NCBI GenBank assembly: GCA_009761415.1
Contig: QUOL01000012.1
Location: 1,007,001-1,071,000 of the forward strand
Direction of reading: 5' to 3'
DNA: 64,000 nucleotides
DNA from: Sarcomyxa edulis
Lineage: Eukaryota > Basidiomycota > Agaricomycetes > Agaricales > Mycenaceae
Part shown: positions 60,073-64,000 of the stretch, piece by piece
How the letters are laid out: each line of letters begins with the position of its first letter
How positions within the stretch are numbered: position 1 is the stretch's first letter
Notes under the pieces: model-generated
Told to the model about the DNA's origin: nothing
What the model saw: the letters and a program-made list of their open reading frames with translations, nothing else
The model's database searches: none
Made by a program: the position numbers and the translations under genes

Positions 60073-62478
60073 ATGTTCATTTGTCGCCGTCTACTTCCTT
60101 GCGAACCATTTCCATCCATCGCAAGCCTTAATCAGGCTGTGAGGTTCGGCTCTTCAAAATCCGGACGCGGACCCCCCAAAATCACTCCTACGCCTGGCCC
60201 GTATCTGCGTCCGAGAGCTCCCCCGAAAGGAGTCTTGGTATCTGCATCCACAAGATACTTGCTCTCCAGATTACTTCAGCCCCCAGGAACTTTCGTAGAC
60301 GCGGACTATACGCGAGACAAGAGAGAACATGGGCACGAGATACGGGAAACTACTGTATACGAGGTCTTACGACTGCGTGACAGGTCCTTGCTTGCCCAAG
60401 TGCCGTCTGAAACTTATATTCGCCTCGCGAGTCGTGCCTTCCGGAAGGATAATTACGACCTTGCAAGTGACGTTGCGATAGATGCCCTGGAGATATATGC
60501 TGGACCAGAATTGCCGCGTATCGTCTGGGCATTTTTCAAGATGGCCATGAACAATATTTCGCGTCTTCGGAAGGACGCGTTTGTACCCCTGCTACTCAAA
60601 TACGCTGTCCATCCCGACTTCAAAGGGCTTCCAGCTCATATCTTGGACGCATTCGCCGATAGGCTCTTTGAGAAGCCAGTGTCCGCGATGGACCAAAAAG
60701 CGTTGAAACTACTCAGCAAATTTTACCGCGAGGAGATTGTTCTTACTAGACCCCCATTAGACGCTACCTACATCTCCTATACGCCGCCCGAGGTGGTCAA
60801 AAACTCCTACCGTTTCATCCATAACCTTTTAAGCATCGACGACACTCAAAATTCCTTCACACTATTTCATACCCTCCTGGAATCCAGGGCCCTCCCTACC
60901 GAGTCTCAGAGTTCTAATAGGTCTTCCAAAGACTTCAAATTCATCATACGGTCCACCCTGGTCAAAGCCTCTCTACACTGGAATTGGAGAAAACTGGCAT
61001 GTGATATTGTGCTAGACATGCTCCAATCCGATACCAGACCTGACCCGCTATTAATCCCTCTGACCTGGGAAGTCAGCCATGCTCTCTTGGACGATCCTTC
61101 TCTCGAAGATATAGCCGGATGCGGCTCAATTCTACGAGCATTACCAACTCACTTTCCGGATGTGGAGACATCCCCCGGCTTGATCCAACGATTTTACCTT
61201 GCAGCATACGAAGCGGGAGCTGGAGATACTGCTCAGCGATTTTACGAGTTCAGTCGATCTCCAGAAGTTGTCGAGCGTCAGCACTACCCAGCGCCTTCCG
61301 GCAAACCCTTGACGTGGCTCCAACATCATTTGGTTCTTAGGAGCAGACATGCACACCTCGGTCGTGTATTAGCTGCTGAGGTCGTGGAGAAGGAACTACC
61401 TATATTCATTCCGGACCGTGCCAAATTTATCTCGCTTGGAGCCTCGTCGGGGTATAGCACAACTACAAGACAACTTTGGGAACGATATGCCGCTGCTCCC
61501 GACGCAATTGCGGTCGTCGGTAACGCCACACTTTTCGTCCGCATGACTGCTCTGTACAGCGGCATATGTCAACGTTTACAGCAGAAGCTTGACGAATTAC
61601 CCGAGAGTGATGCTACCCCCAACGTGGATGACGAGCTGTCAGAAGAGGCTCTGGAGTACGAATCTATGAAGGAGCAACTCGCTGACACCAAGGCCTTTAT
61701 CGAGCAGTTTTTCGCAAGGTTCCTAGAAATTTACGAGCCCCTAGACGGAGCTCCTCATTTTGCTTTAACCTCACTAGCAAGAGCTTATTTCATCCGGGGG
61801 ATGTTCGCAGAGGGATTCCATGCCTTCAAGCTTCTGATAGAACGCAAAGTCGTTCCGGATATGCATGACATAAACGTCGCATTGTCTGCAATGGCTGAAC
61901 ATAGTCCCAGCACGGCGGCAAAGATGATTGAACGGATGGTGGAGAAAGGTCTCCAGCCCACTGCCGTCACATTCGCTACTGTCATCCGATACGCACTCTT
62001 ACGCAGAGAAGATGTGTTGGCCACGGACCTGATACGTCGGTCACGCGATTTCGGTGATGGGATGCTGACCCCAAAATCTGTGGTGGACCTTATTCGTCTC
62101 AGCCTTGCTCACGATGACGATGAAAATCCATCTTCCCTGCAACTCAGTTTGGAAAGGAGCATAGCTATCCTGAACAGTCTACCAGACCGTGTTGCCATTT
62201 TGGCTCGAGCGCCCGCGTTAGGAAAATACTGCATTTTTGCTGCGTTGCGTGCAAATCAACCTGTCCTTGCGTTCAAGTTCTGGACCTTGCTGGTGAAGGA
62301 TAAGACGGATTGGGATGACGATGAACAGTCGCTCCAGCGTCACTTGATTGCTAAGATGCTTCGAAACCACTCCAGGTTGGAATACTTGGACGAACACCGG
62401 GTCCAGCTCATGCTGTCAAAGCTGCGCCAGCCAGTAAACCCACCAATTATGGTGCCCCCACAAGAACCCTCAGGTTAA
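60073..62478 (+). CDS. mitochondrial PPR-type protein, intronless
   Basis: A single 801-residue frame. The start MFICRRLLPCEPFPSIASLN is basic and acid-free until Glu 11, and VRFGSSKSGRGPPK follows, as in a mitochondrial presequence. The body is all-helical with repeats resembling pentatricopeptides: FALTSLARAYFIRGMFAEGF, HAFKLLIERKVVPDMHDINV, AAKMIERMVEKGLQPTAVTF and ATVIRYALLRREDVLATDLI. PPR proteins bind organellar RNA in processing or translation. The particular RNA target is unknown. The ORF has no intron, unlike most neighbours. A 5'-UTR intron upstream of the ATG is possible, since a CAG precedes it closely. Confidence 0.8.
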   Translation: MFICRRLLPCEPFPSIASLNQAVRFGSSKSGRGPPKITPTPGPYLRPRAPPKGVLVSASTRYLLSRLLQPPGTFVDADYTRDKREHGHEIRETTVYEVLRLRDRSLLAQVPSETYIRLASRAFRKDNYDLASDVAIDALEIYAGPELPRIVWAFFKMAMNNISRLRKDAFVPLLLKYAVHPDFKGLPAHILDAFADRLFEKPVSAMDQKALKLLSKFYREEIVLTRPPLDATYISYTPPEVVKNSYRFIHNLLSIDDTQNSFTLFHTLLESRALPTESQSSNRSSKDFKFIIRSTLVKASLHWNWRKLACDIVLDMLQSDTRPDPLLIPLTWEVSHALLDDPSLEDIAGCGSILRALPTHFPDVETSPGLIQRFYLAAYEAGAGDTAQRFYEFSRSPEVVERQHYPAPSGKPLTWLQHHLVLRSRHAHLGRVLAAEVVEKELPIFIPDRAKFISLGASSGYSTTTRQLWERYAAAPDAIAVVGNATLFVRMTALYSGICQRLQQKLDELPESDATPNVDDELSEEALEYESMKEQLADTKAFIEQFFARFLEIYEPLDGAPHFALTSLARAYFIRGMFAEGFHAFKLLIERKVVPDMHDINVALSAMAEHSPSTAAKMIERMVEKGLQPTAVTFATVIRYALLRREDVLATDLIRRSRDFGDGMLTPKSVVDLIRLSLAHDDDENPSSLQLSLERSIAILNSLPDRVAILARAPALGKYCIFAALRANQPVLAFKFWTLLVKDKTDWDDDEQSLQRHLIAKMLRNHSRLEYLDEHRVQLMLSKLRQPVNPPIMVPPQEPSG

Positions 62479-63141
62479 TAACGGAGGAGTCCAATATGGT
62501 TGTCCACGGGTCAAGGATGTGCGGCGTGAAACCTTAGTATCAAAAGAGGGAGACACCGAGAATCGGCGGGAGGTTTCACCAAGGGTATATTATGTATAGT
62601 GTAAGTGGGCTAAATCACGCAGACTTTTGGCTCAAGTTTCACGTGGTGGGATGTGACCGAAGACGCTCTTCCCCGGATTCCCGGCAGTCGTTGAGGTCAC
62701 CGCAAGGTCGGACCCGGAGGCATTGTGGTGGATAGATGATTGATCTGATGAGAGAAGAGAGAAAAAGGAGGATGCTGGGCAAGTAGCCAGGTTCTTGGGT
62801 TCGTGTTGGGGTTAAGCCGGGATTTGACCGTGTTGGGATGAACCCAGGTTGTGTGTACTCGTGATCGTTGTTCGTGCAAGTATCGCATGCAACTTGGAGT
62901 TACTTCTTTGGTGTCTTTCGAGTTTCTGAGGAGTGAACTGCCTGATGCAGATTTGATATTATCATCCCTCGAAAGAAGAGGGTGATAGCGCCCGAAATCT
63001 GCAAACAAGAGCACGAGAACAACAAACAGAGTAGGATTTGTTCAAAATGCGACAAGTAAGAAGAGAAATCGAAAGTCTGCCCCACTGTGTTATATCCACC
63101 ACTGTATTCTACTATATATTCCCCGGGTTCCCCTCACTATC
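62479..63141. other. intergenic
   Basis: Between the 3' end of the PPR-type gene and the start of the Zn2Cys6 gene. No gene is recognised. Confidence 0.45.
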
Positions 63142-64000
63142 ATGCCTGCAGTTAGGCCAAAGAAAGAGTCCAGCTCAGCCACGCCTCCTTCGGACGACTG
63201 TGCTCGCAAGGAACCGCTCGCCGAAAACAGCAAGGCCAAACGAAAGTACGTGTGGTTTCCCCGCAATTTATCCGTTTGTTGTCCTCCGCCTCTTTCCCCC
63301 ACATATTTCATTTATCTTTACCCCAGACTCGTCTTCTTTATCTGACCCTCGCTTCAATCTTGCGTTCTTCATGTCATTCGTGATTCCAACCTATGCATAA
63401 ATCTCAGAAAACTGACACCTTTTCCTTGGTTTATGCGTCCAGGCGGCAATCTCAAAGTTTGTTGGCTTCAATCTTTCCGATCAGCTCATTACTTCTCTGA
63501 CAATTTGTACCCATACAACAGGCTGTGACGCTTGTAGAGCCCGTAAAGTCAGATGCGCTCGCGAAAACCCTGATGATCCAAAGCAATCGTGCAAGCATTG
63601 CATAACACTGGGTATCCCTTGCACGTATGATTATCAGCCAAAAAAACGTGGACCTCCGAATCTGTGAGTATTGCATTGAACGACGTCGTGTTCGTGAATA
63701 ATAATTTTTCGTGAAGCTATCTACGCCGTTTGCAAGAGGCGGCAGCAGCGGCGGCCGGCCAGCCCGAGAATTCTAGTAAAAATGAAGGGGAATCCTCTGC
63801 TTCGCCAGTGTCTCCACATCAAGCCCTATCTAGTCCCACTTTGACTCGACTATCACCCTCAAATGCCCCAGCTAGTCCGCCGTCCACGTACTTGGAACCG
63901 GCACTCAATCCTATACCATCCATTTCAGCTCCTCCACTTTCTATCCCACCCTCTCGGTATCCCATTGCTGCTGATACTTTCCACTCTCATTCTCACTTCT
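63142..64000 (+). CDS. Zn(II)2Cys6 transcription factor (5' part, runs off the window)
   Basis: The first exon (63142-63245) encodes MPAVRPKKESSSATPPSDDC and a short basic stretch ending AKR. A 14-nt exon (63443-63456) adds RQSQ plus part of the next codon. The third exon (63522 to about 63664) completes SCDACRARKVRCARENPDDP, KQSCKHCITLGIPCTYD and YQPKKRGPPN. The six cysteines follow the CX2CX6C-CX2CX6C pattern of the fungal binuclear zinc cluster. The last exon reads YLRRLQEAAAAAAGQPENSS and then a Ser/Pro-rich region up to the window end. The regulated genes cannot be told from sequence. The regulatory and activation domains lie outside the window. Confidence 0.88.
63443..63456 (+). other. 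14-nt microexon of the Zn2Cys6 gene
   Basis: GCGGCAATCTCAAA is flanked by AG upstream and GT downstream. Joining it restores AKR-RQSQS-CDACRARK. Without it, exon 1 and exon 3 are out of frame before the first cysteine. Confidence 0.7.

Overview
This window is nuclear DNA of a filamentous basidiomycete, most likely an Agaricomycete. The evidence is the intron style (many short GT-AG introns of about 50-80 nt), TATA boxes close to start codons, and the gene families: agaricomycete-type F-box/LRR proteins, a MATH-BTB protein, DUF3605, sedolisin, PL4 rhamnogalacturonan lyase and a Zn2Cys6 regulator. There are no operons, CRISPR arrays or rRNA, and I found no convincing tRNA. I rebuilt gene models by hand-splicing, so junctions are predictions.

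Left part (1-18.9 kb): the 5' tip of a secreted-protein gene, phosphopantothenoylcysteine decarboxylase (CoA synthesis), a DUF3605 protein, a SAC3/GANP-type protein, RanGAP (nuclear transport), a proline-iminopeptidase-like hydrolase, a short-chain dehydrogenase (SDR1), SMC6 (DNA repair), an orphan single-pass membrane protein and a mitochondrial K+/H+ exchange-related protein. SDR2 closes this block and is an inverted near-copy of SDR1, about 10 kb away.

Middle part (18.9-41.3 kb): a 3.4-kb stretch with no recognisable gene, a large F-box protein, a Ulp2/SENP6-7-type SUMO protease, a PX-PH phospholipase D with two HKD motifs, a TcuA-like FAD dehydrogenase, another SDR and a second F-box protein. 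The FAD dehydrogenase is broken by a 538-bp hAT-like miniature transposon with a perfect 8-bp target duplication inside an exon.

Right part (41.8-64 kb): a secreted sedolisin protease, the U4/U6 snRNP assembly factor SART3/Prp24, a MATH-BTB protein, a secreted rhamnogalacturonan lyase, a GRASP Golgi protein with a striking His/Asp tract, a mitochondrial PPR-type protein and the 5' part of a Zn2Cys6 transcription factor that runs off the end.

Most of the window is ordinary housekeeping gene space, and the genes do not form one pathway. I see no convincing new multi-gene system. The best leads are the exon-inserted hAT element, the inverted SDR pair with a sharp identity gradient and an 11-residue deletion, a 14-nt microexon, and the His/Asp-rich insert in GRASP.
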